NCBI RefSeq assembly: GCF_014207235.1
Contig: NZ_JACHDA010000005.1
Coordinates: 62,001 to 126,000 of the forward strand
DNA: 64,000 bases
Direction of reading: 5' to 3'
DNA from: Sphingopyxis sp. JAI128
Lineage (GTDB): Bacteria > Pseudomonadota > Alphaproteobacteria > Sphingomonadales > Sphingomonadaceae
Below, in pieces: positions 17,417 through 26,958 of this stretch; the stretch's first letter is position 1; each line of letters begins with the position of its first letter. Both the position numbers and the translations under genes were made by a program. The notes under the pieces were generated by a model. It worked only from the letters and a program-made list of their open reading frames with translations. It was not told where the DNA came from and ran no database searches.

Positions 17417-17944
17417 ATGCACATTTCGAACCGTCCGCCCTATCATTCTGCCACCATCTCAATGTCCCGTCGACAGGCTGCAGGCGGACCCGACGCTCCT
17501 CCGCTCGGGAGCAGAGGGGCGTCCGACAGGCAATTTTCAACCGATCTTCTGAACGCGCTGATGAACAGCGCCGGAGGCGGAACCAACAGCACGCTTCGCC
17601 TTGCCAACATTGGGGCGGGAGAGACGCCGCTCACCGGTTACACCGTCGATACGCCAGATGGCCCCAGGACTTACGCGCGCGGGGGCGAACCCTTGCATGA
17701 CGCGGCCTACCGCCGCGACGCCGCGGCGCTCGCATTCGATCTCGTAAGTGCGATCGGATCGGAAGGGGCTGTGTCGCTGGCCGAAGTGGAGAAAGCCATG
17801 GGTATTGAGGAGGCAACGTGCGACGCGAAAGATTTGCGCGCCATCCGTTCCGTGATCGAGAACAATTGGGATCGGCTGAGCGGCGGTTCCCGTGTGATGA
17901 CGGCAGGTCAGCTTTCGGATGCGATCGCTCATCATCTCGGTTAG
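17417..17944 (+). CDS. hypothetical protein
   Basis: This 175-residue protein of unknown family starts at an ATG with AGGAG eight bases upstream. The first 50 residues are Gly-, Ser- and Pro-rich and probably disordered. A middle part (TLRLANIGAGETPLTGYTVDTPDGPRTYARGGEP) is followed by a helical C-terminal half (AAALAFDLVSAIGSEGAVSLAEVEKAMG and RSVIENNWDRLSG). The C-terminal half has spacing reminiscent of paired helix-loop-helix units, but no EF-hand loop can be defended. No signal peptide is seen. It is apparently monocistronic. Confidence 0.6.
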   Translation: MHISNRPPYHSATISMSRRQAAGGPDAPPLGSRGASDRQFSTDLLNALMNSAGGGTNSTLRLANIGAGETPLTGYTVDTPDGPRTYARGGEPLHDAAYRRDAAALAFDLVSAIGSEGAVSLAEVEKAMGIEEATCDAKDLRAIRSVIENNWDRLSGGSRVMTAGQLSDAIAHHLG

Positions 17945-18107
17945 GACGACGCGTGAGAGAAGGCGAGCCAAGGTTCCGGCGCCCGCCGGGGGCCGATCAC
18001 CTTTCACATCATCCTTCTGTCCGGCACAGGCAATCCTTGCTTCTGCCTGACCCGGGGCCGCAATTGCTTCTCGCTGGCGCCGCGATTGGAATGAGCGTCG
18101 AGCATCA

Positions 18108-19001
18108 ATGGAGGCTAGCTTGTTGATCCGATCCTGGGGCGCTGCGCTCTCGCTGCATCTTTGTCTGCTCGCTGCTGGCGTTCCCGTATCCGCGCAGGAA
18201 ATCGCGAGGAACGAGCCGTTGACGATCGGCACATCCTTTCGGTTTACCGCGCTCGACGCAGAGCGACGCGTCCACGTCGTGGCACCTGCCGGTTATGAGG
18301 ACAACGACACCGCCTATCCGCTCGTTCTCGTTCTGGACGGGGGACTGAAGCAGGACTTCTTCCTGACGCTGGGTATGGAGCGGTGGAACCAGCTCTGGCA
18401 GCGTAGTGCTCCGGCGATCTTCGTCGGCATCGAGACGGTCGACCGGCAGCGCGAACTTCTGCCTCCTACGTTCGATCCGGAGGAGCGCAAGCGCTATCCG
18501 ACCGCCGGGGAAAGTGACGCCTTCCGGTCCTGGCTGACCGATACCGCGCTGCCGGCGCTCCGCAAACGCTACCGTACCGATGGACGCGCGTTCCTCATCG
18601 GCGAGAGCGCCGCCGGCCATTTCGTGGTCGAGACCTGGGTCAAACAGCCCGGCGCGTTCGACGGCTATGCCGCGCTTTCGCCGAGCCTGCAGTGGAACGG
18701 TCAGGCGCTGAGCCGGGCCTTTCACGCGGCACCCGGGCAGCGGCGCCCGCCGCTCTTTCTTTCTCTCGCGAACGAGGGGGGCGCTACCGAAGAGGGAGTG
18801 ATGCGGTTCGCCGAGGATTCTAACGCCTGCTTTGCCGACCGCCGGACAGAGCTTGAGCATGCGACCACCCTGCACGGCCTGTTTCCCGAAGCGCTGCAAT
18901 ATCTGCTTCCGACCGGCGCCGACTGGCTGAAGGGCTTTGGCCTGACCGTAGGATGCGTGGAACGGGATCGAGAGGCGGCAGCGGACGATGCCGCTCATTA
19001 G
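18108..19001 (+). CDS. secreted alpha/beta hydrolase, esterase D / IroE-like
   Basis: This 297-residue protein has a signal peptide (hydrophobic to about residue 29, ending VSAQ), so it is periplasmic or outer-surface. The fold is that of putative esterases related to ferri-siderophore esterases: YEDNDTAYPLVLVLDGG is the early strand, and FLIGESAAGHFV holds the catalytic Ser. The C-terminal H(T)LHGLFPEALQYLL region supplies a candidate His. It converges on the DapA-like gene with a 4-base overlap. A role in cleaving an ester-linked peptide or siderophore would fit the neighbourhood but is inferred. Confidence 0.8.
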   Translation: MEASLLIRSWGAALSLHLCLLAAGVPVSAQEIARNEPLTIGTSFRFTALDAERRVHVVAPAGYEDNDTAYPLVLVLDGGLKQDFFLTLGMERWNQLWQRSAPAIFVGIETVDRQRELLPPTFDPEERKRYPTAGESDAFRSWLTDTALPALRKRYRTDGRAFLIGESAAGHFVVETWVKQPGAFDGYAALSPSLQWNGQALSRAFHAAPGQRRPPLFLSLANEGGATEEGVMRFAEDSNACFADRRTELEHATTLHGLFPEALQYLLPTGADWLKGFGLTVGCVERDREAAADDAAH

Positions 19002-19918
19002 GTCGCGGCATAGCCATATTTTTCCGCCAGTCCGAGGTCGTGGACGATCCGCAGGCCGGCCGCGACCTGCATAGCGTCCAGCTCGCGCAGCGGCTTGCGC
19101 AGCGCGCCGACCGGCAAGCCGCACGCGCGCATCAGCGACTTCACCGCCACCGGGTTGATTGCGGAGTAGTTGAAATGCAGCAGCGGCAGCAAGCTGAGAT
19201 ATTGTTCACGAAAGCCGGCTGCCTTCGCCTCGTCTGTCCACGGTGCCGAGATGGTCGCCATCTCGGAAGGCGCGATATTGCCGCCCATGTTGGCAGTGCC
19301 ATGGCCGCCGAGCGCCATCGTCGGAACGACGAGGCCGAGGTTGGGAGAATCGCAGCACATGACCGATACTTCGGGCGCGGCCGCGAGAATCTGCGCCACC
19401 TGCCCGACGCGCGCCGTCGATTCCTTGTGGATGACGATGTTGGGGTGCCGGAAGAGCCGAAGCAGTTGGTCGCATTGAAGGTCCGTCCGCACCCGCGGCG
19501 GGTTGTTGTAGATACCGAGCGGGAGGTCCACCGCGTCGGCCACCTCGAGGTAGAATTGCTCGATATCGGCCTCGGATGCGCAGATATAGGGCGGTGCAGC
19601 GATAATCGCTCCATCAGCGCCGTTTGCCGCGGCGAAGCGGACATTCTCGATCACCTGTTCGGCCGATGGGCCGGTGCAACCGTAGAAAAACGCCATGGAG
19701 CCGGTCCGCATTTTCACCGTCTCGACGATGATCCGCTTCTTCTCGTCTGGCGAAAGCAGCGAGGGCTCGCCGGTCGAGCCCATGAACAGGATGGCGCGCG
19801 TGCCATGCCTCTCCTGATGGTCGAGCAACGTGCGCCAGGCGCCGAAATCGATCGCGCCGTGGCGGTCGAACGGCGTGACCGTGGCGACGAAAGATCCCTC
19901 GATCCGCTTGGCGGGCAT
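18998..19918 (-). CDS. dihydrodipicolinate synthase family lyase
   Basis: This 306-residue class I aldolase or lyase is of the DapA/N-acetylneuraminate lyase family. Schiff-base Lys165 lies in IVIHKEST and the catalytic Tyr137 in GIYNNPPR. The substrate loop reads MGSTGEPSLL instead of the common GTTGE. In this setting it is more likely a catabolic aldolase acting on a keto acid (for example from a hydroxyproline-like or deaminated amino acid) than a lysine-biosynthesis enzyme. A GCGGATTT promoter-like box lies about 53 bases upstream, the same motif as at five other promoters in the locus. Confidence 0.85.
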   Translation of the reverse strand: MPAKRIEGSFVATVTPFDRHGAIDFGAWRTLLDHQERHGTRAILFMGSTGEPSLLSPDEKKRIIVETVKMRTGSMAFFYGCTGPSAEQVIENVRFAAANGADGAIIAAPPYICASEADIEQFYLEVADAVDLPLGIYNNPPRVRTDLQCDQLLRLFRHPNIVIHKESTARVGQVAQILAAAPEVSVMCCDSPNLGLVVPTMALGGHGTANMGGNIAPSEMATISAPWTDEAKAAGFREQYLSLLPLLHFNYSAINPVAVKSLMRACGLPVGALRKPLRELDAMQVAAGLRIVHDLGLAEKYGYAAT

Positions 19919-19951
19919 GGCGCGGCTCCTCGAATGATGTCGGACGAGGAC

Positions 19952-19979
19952 AAGGAGGCCCGGGCGCAGAAAATCCGCT
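19952..19979 (-). promoter_or_regulatory. ECF-type promoter motif before the DapA-like gene
   Basis: On the minus strand AGCGGATTT is followed 14 bases later by CTCCTT, at the spacing shared by five other sites in the locus. It is the weakest copy, with first base A rather than G and TCC in place of TCG. It faces the DapA-like gene, whose ATG is at 19918. Confidence 0.5.
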
Positions 19980-19988
19980 ACTCCGGCT

Positions 19989-20016
19989 GGCGGATTTCAG
20001 CGCCTCGCTGCTCGTA
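19989..20016 (+). promoter_or_regulatory. ECF-type promoter motif before the amidohydrolase
   Basis: GGCGGATTT is followed 14 bases later by CTCGTA, which continues into TAAA. It points at the amidohydrolase at 20074 and lies back to back with the minus-strand copy, which makes the pair look like an inverted repeat. Confidence 0.65.
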
Positions 20017-20073
20017 TAAAGGGAACAAGCCATAGCCGCGCCGACCGGCGCGGACGACGCGGAGGACCAAGCG

Positions 20074-21414
20074 ATGCGAAATATTGCCGGAAGCATTGCA
20101 CGCACTCTTGGCGCAGGCCTCCTGTTTCTTTGCGCGGCCTCTGCGGCGAGCGGGTCGGCGCCCGAGGCACCGGAGACGATCGTCCTGCGCGCGGCGCGGA
20201 TGTTCGACGCCACAAGCGAGCGGATGCGAACCGACGCCGTCCTGGTCGTGCGCGGCGGGAGGATCGTGGGGATTGGCGACAGCGCACCGGTCCCCGACGG
20301 TGCCCGGATCATCGACTTGGGCGACGCGACGCTGCTTCCGGGTTTCATCGACGCCCACTCGCACCTGACGCTCGAACCCGACGAGAATTATTACCGCAAG
20401 ACGCTCAACGAGCTGATGCGCAATCCCACCGAAATGGCTTTTTACGCTGCCGCGAACGCGCGGCGCACGCTGGAGGCGGGGTTCACGACGGTGCGCCACG
20501 TCGGCGCGCGCGAGTTCATCGACGTCGGGCTGCGCAATGCGATCTCCGCGAATCTGGCCGACGGCCCGCGCATCCTCGCCGCAGGCAACGCGATCACCGC
20601 CACCGGCGGCAGCTGCGACCGGCCGCCTTTCCCGCCGCAGCGCGTCGCTCCGCTGACGCCGGCCGAAGGCGTCTGCACCGGCGCCGACCAGTGCCGCGAG
20701 GCAGTGAGAAGCCAGATCAAATGGGGCGCCGACGTCATCAAGGTGTGTGCGTCGGGCGGGGTCCTTTCCTATGACCCGGTCGACGTGCCGCAGTTCACGC
20801 GCGCCGAACTCGAAGCCGCGATCGGCGAGGCGCATCACTGGGGCCGCAAGGTCGCCGCGCACTCCCACGGCGACACCGCCTCGCGTCTCGCGATCGAGGC
20901 GGGTGTCGATTCGATCGAACATGGCAGCTTCCTGTCGGAGGACACGCTGAAGCTGATGAAGTCGCGCGGCGTCTTTCTCGTCCCGACCTTCATGGCGCTC
21001 GACTGGGTGGAGCGGAATGCGGACAGCTATCCTGCCAATATCGGGGAGAAGGCGCGCACCGCGGCCGCGTCGCACACGGCCATGTTCAGGGCGGCGCTAC
21101 GCCTCGGCGTCCCGATCGCGCTCGGCACCGACGCGACGGTCCGCCCCGACGGGCATGGTCGCAACGCGATGGAGTTCGGGCTGATGGTCGAGGCCGGCAT
21201 GCGTCCCGCTGCCGCGCTGCTGGCAGGCACGCGCAATGCCGCGCGGCTGCTGGGCCTCGAGGACGAGATCGGTACCCTCGCTGCCGGCAAGGCCGCCGAT
21301 ATCGTCGCTGTCCCGGGCGATCCGCTGACCGATATCCGTGTCACCGAACGCCCGCTGTTCGTCATGCAGCGCGGGCGGGTGATCCGGCAGGACGGCAAGT
21401 CGCTGCTGCGATGA
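20074..21414 (+). CDS. secreted Xaa-Pro dipeptidase-like amidohydrolase
   Basis: This 446-residue amidohydrolase has a signal peptide (to about residue 28). The binuclear metal site is complete: H95 and H97 in GFIDAHSHL, a candidate carboxylated Lys223 in VIKVCASGG, His in AAHSHGD, His283 in SIEHGSF, and Asp in LGTDATV. It belongs to the imidazolonepropionase-like branch that includes dipeptidases cleaving Xaa-Pro or Xaa-Arg/Lys. The M16 peptidase starts 48 bases downstream, so the two form an operon. A GGCGGATTT promoter motif lies upstream. Confidence 0.88.
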   Translation: MRNIAGSIARTLGAGLLFLCAASAASGSAPEAPETIVLRAARMFDATSERMRTDAVLVVRGGRIVGIGDSAPVPDGARIIDLGDATLLPGFIDAHSHLTLEPDENYYRKTLNELMRNPTEMAFYAAANARRTLEAGFTTVRHVGAREFIDVGLRNAISANLADGPRILAAGNAITATGGSCDRPPFPPQRVAPLTPAEGVCTGADQCREAVRSQIKWGADVIKVCASGGVLSYDPVDVPQFTRAELEAAIGEAHHWGRKVAAHSHGDTASRLAIEAGVDSIEHGSFLSEDTLKLMKSRGVFLVPTFMALDWVERNADSYPANIGEKARTAAASHTAMFRAALRLGVPIALGTDATVRPDGHGRNAMEFGLMVEAGMRPAAALLAGTRNAARLLGLEDEIGTLAAGKAADIVAVPGDPLTDIRVTERPLFVMQRGRVIRQDGKSLLR

Positions 21415-21461
21415 CGCGGCGCAGCGCCACGCAACAGTCTCAAGCAACAAGGGGAATTCCG

Positions 21462-24293
21462 ATGCGTCGCCTTTTGACCGTCCTGCTGCTCGCCGCAACT
21501 TCCCTGTCGACAATCCACACTGCGGCGCAGGCCGAGACGGCCTCCCGAACCGAGCCCCCTCCCCGGACCGAGACGCCCCCCGACAGCGAGACGTCGACCC
21601 CCAAGTTGCTCGACGTTCCGCGTCTCGCCTTTACCAGGCGTGTCCTCGCCAATGGCGCCACCCTCTATGCGATCCGCGACACCACCACAGCGACGGTATC
21701 CGTCAACATCTGGTACGATGTCGGCCAGCGCGACGACCCTCCCGGACGCGGCGGCTTCGCGCATCTGTTCGAACATCTGATGTTCAAGACGACGCGGAAC
21801 CTGCCCGGCGGCGTACTCGAGACCGTCAACGCGATGGGCGGCAGCAGCAATGCGTCGACCCTGTTCGATTATACGGATTATTATATTACCGTCCCCGCGA
21901 ACGAGCTGGAAGCGATGCTGTGGGTCGAGGGGGAGCGGCTTCGGAACCTCGTGATCGACGAAAAATCCTTCCGCTCCGAACGCGAGGTCGTGAAGGAAGA
22001 ATTGCGCCAGCGCGTGCTTTCGCAGCCTTATGGCCGCATTCTGTACATGTTGCTTCCCGCCTTCATGTTCGACGGCCACCCCTATGAGCGGCCCATAGGC
22101 GGCTCGATTGCCGATCTCGACCGCGCCGAGCTCGCCGACGTGCGTGCGTTTCACGAGGCCTATTATCGCCCCGACAACGCGGTCTTCGTTGTGTCGGGCA
22201 ATTTCGAGCCGGCAAAGCTCGATGCCTGGGCGGACCGCTACATCGGCTCGATTGCGAGGCCTGTCCGCCCGATCCCGCGCGATCCGGCAAAGGGAACGCC
22301 CGTCGCCGCGAGGACGATCGACGCCTATGCCCCGAACGTCCCGCTCCCCGCGCTCGCGGCCGCATGGCGGGCGCCTTTCGCAGCCGACGCGGATGCGGCG
22401 GGGATCGACCTCATCGACGCGCTACTCACCCGCGGCGCCTCGTCCCGACTGCGGCGCGCGCTCGTCGACGAGCAGGGGCTCGCGTCGGCCGTTACCAGCT
22501 ATAACCTGCCGGCGCGCGACGGGCATGCATACGCGCTTGTCATCACGCTCGCCAAAGGCCGCGAACTCGCCGATGCCGAAGACGCGCTGGCGAGCGAACT
22601 CAGGCGCTTGCGTGACGGACCTGTCAGCGACACCGAACTTCGCGCCGCGAAAAACGGTCTGTTCGGCGATGCTCTCACCGCGCGTGAAACCGCGCGCGGG
22701 CGCGCCTATGCGCTCGGAGGAGGCGCCGCGCTGACGGGAGATCCGGCGCTTGCCGACAAGCGCCTCGACCTGATCCGCCGGATGACGGCGGCCGATGTCC
22801 AGCGCGTCGCGGCGACGTGGCTCGACGACGGGAAGCGCATCACGCTGCGCTATCGCGACGAAAGCCAGCGTCCCCCAGGCTATGCCGGCGACCGGCCTGC
22901 GGACGTGTCGGCAATGGGACCGGCGGTGCCGCCCGCAAGCCAGCCGCCGGTCGAGATTGCCGGCGACGGTGCGCGCGAAAGGCGCCCCGCGCCGGCGCAT
23001 GCGATTGCGCCGTCGCTTCCAGTCGTGGCCGAGAGCCGGCTCGCAAACGGACTGCGCGTCGTGGTCGCGAGATCATCGACCGTGCCCCTGACCTCGCTCA
23101 AGCTCGTGATCGACGGAGGCGATGCGGCCGACCCTGCGGGACAGTCGGGACGCGGAGATATATTGGCTGCGCTGGCAATCAAAGGAGCGGGCGACGTCGC
23201 CGCGCTGGGCGGGACGATCGCCGCCAGTTCGGAACCAGACGCGACGGTCCTTTCGGTGAACGTCCCCGCGGCGAAAATCGAGCCCGCGGCTCGCATTCTT
23301 GCCGACGTCGCGATGCGTCCGGCCCTGCGGGCCGAAGCGTTCGAGAGCGTCCGCAGCCAGCAGCAGTCGGCGCTCGCGGTGACCGCCAAACAACCGATGC
23401 AGGCGGCCCTGCGGGCCGTACCTGCCGCAATGTTCGGCAAAGCCTCCTATGGCGCCATGCCTACCGTCGCCTCGCTCGGTGCGGTAACGCGCGAGGACAT
23501 CGTTGCGGCGCAGCGCGGCGGCTGGGGCCCGCGCGGCGCGACGCTTATTATCACCGGCTCACTGGCCCCGGAGGCGGCGCTCGAACTTGCCGGGCGCCTG
23601 TTCGGAAACTGGACAGGCGGCGGGATCAAGGAGACATCGCCCCGAGCATCGTCCATCGCCCAACCGCGCGTCATCGCGATCGACATCCCGGGAGCTGCGC
23701 AGGCTGCCGTCATCGCCGCCCTGCCTGCCACCGGCCGCGACGATGCTGACTGGCCCGGGGTGCGGATCGCCAATGCCCGGCTCGGCGGCGGCTTCCAAGG
23801 CTGGCTCACGCAGGAGATACGGGTCAAGCGCGGGCTCAGCTATGGCGCAGGCAGCCTGCTCGACGTCCGGCGCGATGCGACGATATTGATGGCGGTGACC
23901 CAGACCAAGAATGAATCCGCGGTCGAAGCCGTCGGGCTGGTCCTCGACCAGATCGCCCGGCTTTCACGCGAGCCGATCGACGAGGTGGCCGCGACCGAGC
24001 GCAGCATGTTCCTCGCCAACGGCCTCTCGAGCCAGCTCGAACGAGCATCCGGCCTTGCGGATTATCTCGCCTCGCTCGTCGCCACCCATGCGCCGCTCGC
24101 TGCGCTGCAGCCGGAAATGTCTGTCGGAGCGCCACCGTCGCCCGAGGCCATCGCCGCGGCGATCGCGGCGCACCTGAAGGCTGATCGGGCGACCATCATC
24201 GTCGCGGGCGATTCCGGACAATGGGCGGCCGCACTCCGCAAGCGATTTCCTGCCCTTGAGCATATGGACGCGGACGGGAAGCCCCTGCCCTAG
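21462..24293 (+). CDS. secreted M16 family zinc peptidase
   Basis: This 943-residue two-module metallopeptidase of the pitrilysin/insulinase family has a signal peptide to about residue 24. The inverted zinc motif HLFEH is at H101, E104 and H105, with the third ligand in SEREVVKEELRQR near residue 180. The second M16 module (from about residue 530) lacks HxxEH, as usual for the structural half. A Pro/Thr-rich linker at residues 28-48 follows the signal. The start was taken at the ATG after AAGGGG rather than at the upstream open frame. It follows the dipeptidase-like amidohydrolase. Periplasmic oligopeptide degradation is the likely role. Confidence 0.88.
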   Translation: MRRLLTVLLLAATSLSTIHTAAQAETASRTEPPPRTETPPDSETSTPKLLDVPRLAFTRRVLANGATLYAIRDTTTATVSVNIWYDVGQRDDPPGRGGFAHLFEHLMFKTTRNLPGGVLETVNAMGGSSNASTLFDYTDYYITVPANELEAMLWVEGERLRNLVIDEKSFRSEREVVKEELRQRVLSQPYGRILYMLLPAFMFDGHPYERPIGGSIADLDRAELADVRAFHEAYYRPDNAVFVVSGNFEPAKLDAWADRYIGSIARPVRPIPRDPAKGTPVAARTIDAYAPNVPLPALAAAWRAPFAADADAAGIDLIDALLTRGASSRLRRALVDEQGLASAVTSYNLPARDGHAYALVITLAKGRELADAEDALASELRRLRDGPVSDTELRAAKNGLFGDALTARETARGRAYALGGGAALTGDPALADKRLDLIRRMTAADVQRVAATWLDDGKRITLRYRDESQRPPGYAGDRPADVSAMGPAVPPASQPPVEIAGDGARERRPAPAHAIAPSLPVVAESRLANGLRVVVARSSTVPLTSLKLVIDGGDAADPAGQSGRGDILAALAIKGAGDVAALGGTIAASSEPDATVLSVNVPAAKIEPAARILADVAMRPALRAEAFESVRSQQQSALAVTAKQPMQAALRAVPAAMFGKASYGAMPTVASLGAVTREDIVAAQRGGWGPRGATLIITGSLAPEAALELAGRLFGNWTGGGIKETSPRASSIAQPRVIAIDIPGAAQAAVIAALPATGRDDADWPGVRIANARLGGGFQGWLTQEIRVKRGLSYGAGSLLDVRRDATILMAVTQTKNESAVEAVGLVLDQIARLSREPIDEVAATERSMFLANGLSSQLERASGLADYLASLVATHAPLAALQPEMSVGAPPSPEAIAAAIAAHLKADRATIIVAGDSGQWAAALRKRFPALEHMDADGKPLP

Positions 24294-25555
24294 GGCGCGC
24301 GCGGCAGGTAGCGATCGCGCAGTTCGAGCGGACGCGCGGTCAGCGGCTTTTCGGCCCCCTCAACGAAGATCGCCTGCGGCTGCGACAAGGGTTCGAGCGG
24401 GTCGCCGTTCCACAAGACGAGATCGGCCAATCGGCCCGCTTCGAGCGATCCGACACGGTCGGCGACGCCGAAGACGCGCGCGGGATTGATCGTGATCGCT
24501 GCGACAGCCACGTCGTGGGGCAGGCCGTAAGCCACGGCATTGCCCGCGCCGTAGCGCAGCTCACGCGCGCGATGCGCGGTTCCGCTCCCGGTCTTGATGA
24601 TCACCGTGACCCCGGCAGCGTGGAGCCGCGCCGCATTTTCCATCGTCGCGCCGAGTTCGGAGAAGCTGCGCGGCAGGTTCGCAAGCGGATCGACGATCAC
24701 GGGTAGCCCTGCCGCGGCGATGTCCGTGGCAACCCGCCATCCTTCCTCCGCCCCGTCGAGAATGACACGCAGCTTCTCCTCGCGTGCGAGCGCGATGATC
24801 TCGCGAATATCCGATGCCCGGTCAACCTTGACGATCAGCGGCATCCGCCCTTCCGCGACGGGGATCAATGCCTCGAGATCGATCCGCGACAGTTTCTGTG
24901 GCCGGCCCTTGCCGCGGTCGTAGTCGGCTCTATGCGACGCGAAATGTCGCACGTCGGCGAGCGCAGCCTTGAGCGCCACGATCGCAGCGGCGCGCGCGCC
25001 GCCGGCGCGTTCGGCCCCGCCCTCGCCCATTTCGAGCACCATCGCGGCGCGGGGCCGGGTGATCATCGCCGGCCCCTGCGCGAGGTCGATCACCGCGGCC
25101 TGACCGGCGAACTGCAAGTCGCGGCCGGCCCGATCGTCGTAGAGCGGCGTCGCCACCGCGTGGGTGATACCGGCCAGCCGCGATACGGGCAGCAGGATCG
25201 AGTCCGGATTGAGCCCGAGCGACAGGTCGAAGCCGGCGCTGATTGCGGCGCTGTGGGTGGCGCGATCGGTGCTTGCCGGCACCTGGCTGACCTCGACTGC
25301 GCCCAGGGTGCTGTCGGCCTGCAGGAATCCCGGCGTCACCGTGCCGCCGCGCCCGTCGATCACCTTCGTTCCCGCAGGCACCGTCACCGCGGGACCGATG
25401 GCGACGATACAGCCATCGCGGATCAGGATCGTGCCGCGCTCGATCTCGCCCGCTGCCGCCATCGTCATCAGCCGCGCGTCGACGATCGCGATTGTTTCGG
25501 CGCGCGCCGACGTCGCAAGGGCAAACGCCGCGAGAGCGAGCAGGCGGCGGTTCAT
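24290..25555 (-). CDS. amidohydrolase-like protein lacking the HxH metal motif
   Basis: This 421-residue secreted protein (signal MNRRLLALAAFALATSARA) has the amidohydrolase fold. The normal D-x-H-S-H-L-G site is replaced by QADSTLG (residues 79-85), and no EH or TD metal ligands are evident. The C-terminal NPARVFGVADRVGSLEAGRLADLVLWNGDP strand is intact. It is the last gene of a five-gene operon, directly after an intact amidohydrolase (ATGA overlap). The same intact-plus-degenerate order occurs at 27674-30351. It may be a non-catalytic partner subunit or use a different mechanism. Confidence 0.8.
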   Translation of the reverse strand: MNRRLLALAAFALATSARAETIAIVDARLMTMAAAGEIERGTILIRDGCIVAIGPAVTVPAGTKVIDGRGGTVTPGFLQADSTLGAVEVSQVPASTDRATHSAAISAGFDLSLGLNPDSILLPVSRLAGITHAVATPLYDDRAGRDLQFAGQAAVIDLAQGPAMITRPRAAMVLEMGEGGAERAGGARAAAIVALKAALADVRHFASHRADYDRGKGRPQKLSRIDLEALIPVAEGRMPLIVKVDRASDIREIIALAREEKLRVILDGAEEGWRVATDIAAAGLPVIVDPLANLPRSFSELGATMENAARLHAAGVTVIIKTGSGTAHRARELRYGAGNAVAYGLPHDVAVAAITINPARVFGVADRVGSLEAGRLADLVLWNGDPLEPLSQPQAIFVEGAEKPLTARPLELRDRYLPRAP

Positions 25556-26958
25556 TGCGTGTCTCCCGGCTGGCCGAGTAGCAGGTCCGAATGACGTCGG
25601 CAGGCCGGATCGGCGCGGTCGAAGACGACGGCGCCGTCGATCCACACTTTCTCGGCGCGGGCATAGATGCTGAAGGGATCGGCGCTCCACAGGACGACGT
25701 CGGCGTTCTTTCCGGGCTCGAGCGTTCCGACCTTGTCGGCGATGCCGAGCGCTTTCGCCGGATTGGCGGTGATCCATCGGATCGCATCGGCCCTGGCGAT
25801 CGGTATGCCTGCCCGCCATGCCGACGACAGCGCCGCCGCCGCTTCCTGGTTGAGATGCTGGACGAGGATTGCATCGTCGGAATGGATGATGGCGCAGCCG
25901 CCCGCAGCGTGAACGAGCGCCGCATTTTCCTCGAGCGCATCGTACACTTCCATCTTGTACCCCCACCAGCTCGCCCAGGTCGCGACGCAGATATCTTCCT
26001 TCGCCAGCAGCGGCGCGATCTTGTACGCCTCGTTTGCGTGGTGGAAGGCGCGGATGCTGAAACCGAACTCGCGCGCGATATCGATCATGTTCGCCATTTC
26101 GTCGGCGCGGTAGCAGTGGTTCTGTACGAGAATCTCGCCCTTCAGGACCCCGGCGAGCGTTTCGAGTTGCAGGTCGCGCTTGGGGCCATCGCCGACGCGC
26201 CCCCCCTTTTCCCATTTGTCCTGGCGGCGCGCATAATCCTGCGCGTCGATCCAGGCCTTGCGATATCCCGCGACATTGCCCATCCGCGTGGCCGGTGAAC
26301 GTCCGCGCCCGCCGTATACGCGTTTCGGATTCTCGCCGCAGGCAATCTTCAGTCCATAGGGCGCGCCGGGGAACTTCATCCCCTGCATGGTCACCGACGG
26401 AACATTTTTCAGCGTGACGGTCCGTCCGCCGAACAGGTTGGCGGATCCCGGCAGCACCATCATCGTCGTGACGCCCGCTTCGCGCGCGGTGTCGAAGCCC
26501 GGATCCTGCGGCCAGACCGAATGCTCGGCCCAGACCTGCGCGGTATTGGGATCGGTCATCTCGTTGACGTCGTTGTTCGCCTCGACCGTGTCGGGCTGCG
26601 ACCACACGCCGAGGTGCGAGTGCGCGTCGATCACTCCGGGGGTAATCCATCGGCCGCGCGCGTCGATGCGTGCATAGCCGTCGGGCACGGCGAGATCGGG
26701 GCCGACCGCCACGATCTTGCCGCGGTCCATCAGCACGGTGCCATTCGCAATCTCGTCTCCCGCTGCGGTCAGCACCGTAGCGCCGACGAGCGCGACCCGC
26801 CCCGCTGCCGGGGGACGATAGGTCGCGGGATAGGGATTGGGAGCGACGAGCGGTCCCTGGACTTCGGCAGCCGGCGACACGGCGGGCTGGGGCCGCTCCC
26901 CCGCCGCGCATCCGGCGAGCGCCAGCGCCGCCAAGACAGTGACCGCGCGCACGCTCAT
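25552..26958 (-). CDS. lipoprotein amidohydrolase with intact metal site
   Basis: This 468-residue amidohydrolase has a lipoprotein signal (lipobox LALAG-C17), so it is membrane-anchored and periplasmic. The metal site is present: H113 and H115 in GVIDAHSHLG, His residues in LVQNHCYR, RAFHHANEA and CAIIHSDD, and Asp near the end of the barrel. It is a close paralogue of the protein at 28954-30351, with shared stretches such as GSANLFGGR and CGENPKRVYG. It is coupled by ATGA to the degenerate amidohydrolase downstream. Likely a dipeptidase or cyclic amide hydrolase; the substrate is unknown. Confidence 0.85.
   Translation of the reverse strand: MSVRAVTVLAALALAGCAAGERPQPAVSPAAEVQGPLVAPNPYPATYRPPAAGRVALVGATVLTAAGDEIANGTVLMDRGKIVAVGPDLAVPDGYARIDARGRWITPGVIDAHSHLGVWSQPDTVEANNDVNEMTDPNTAQVWAEHSVWPQDPGFDTAREAGVTTMMVLPGSANLFGGRTVTLKNVPSVTMQGMKFPGAPYGLKIACGENPKRVYGGRGRSPATRMGNVAGYRKAWIDAQDYARRQDKWEKGGRVGDGPKRDLQLETLAGVLKGEILVQNHCYRADEMANMIDIAREFGFSIRAFHHANEAYKIAPLLAKEDICVATWASWWGYKMEVYDALEENAALVHAAGGCAIIHSDDAILVQHLNQEAAAALSSAWRAGIPIARADAIRWITANPAKALGIADKVGTLEPGKNADVVLWSADPFSIYARAEKVWIDGAVVFDRADPACRRHSDLLLGQPGDTQ

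Noticed and set aside
18998..19918. Housekeeping dapA
   Set aside because: The GSTGE loop and the catabolic neighbourhood do not fit a lysine-biosynthesis enzyme.
19971..19997. Operator palindrome AAATCCGC / GCGGATTT
   Set aside because: Better explained as two divergent promoter boxes, because single, directional copies of the same box occur at 45059-45086 and 49213-49240.
24290..26911. A single 873-residue protein on the minus strand
   Set aside because: Its N-terminal half is a wrong-frame shadow of the amidohydrolase at 25552-26958; only the part from 25555 is a real gene.
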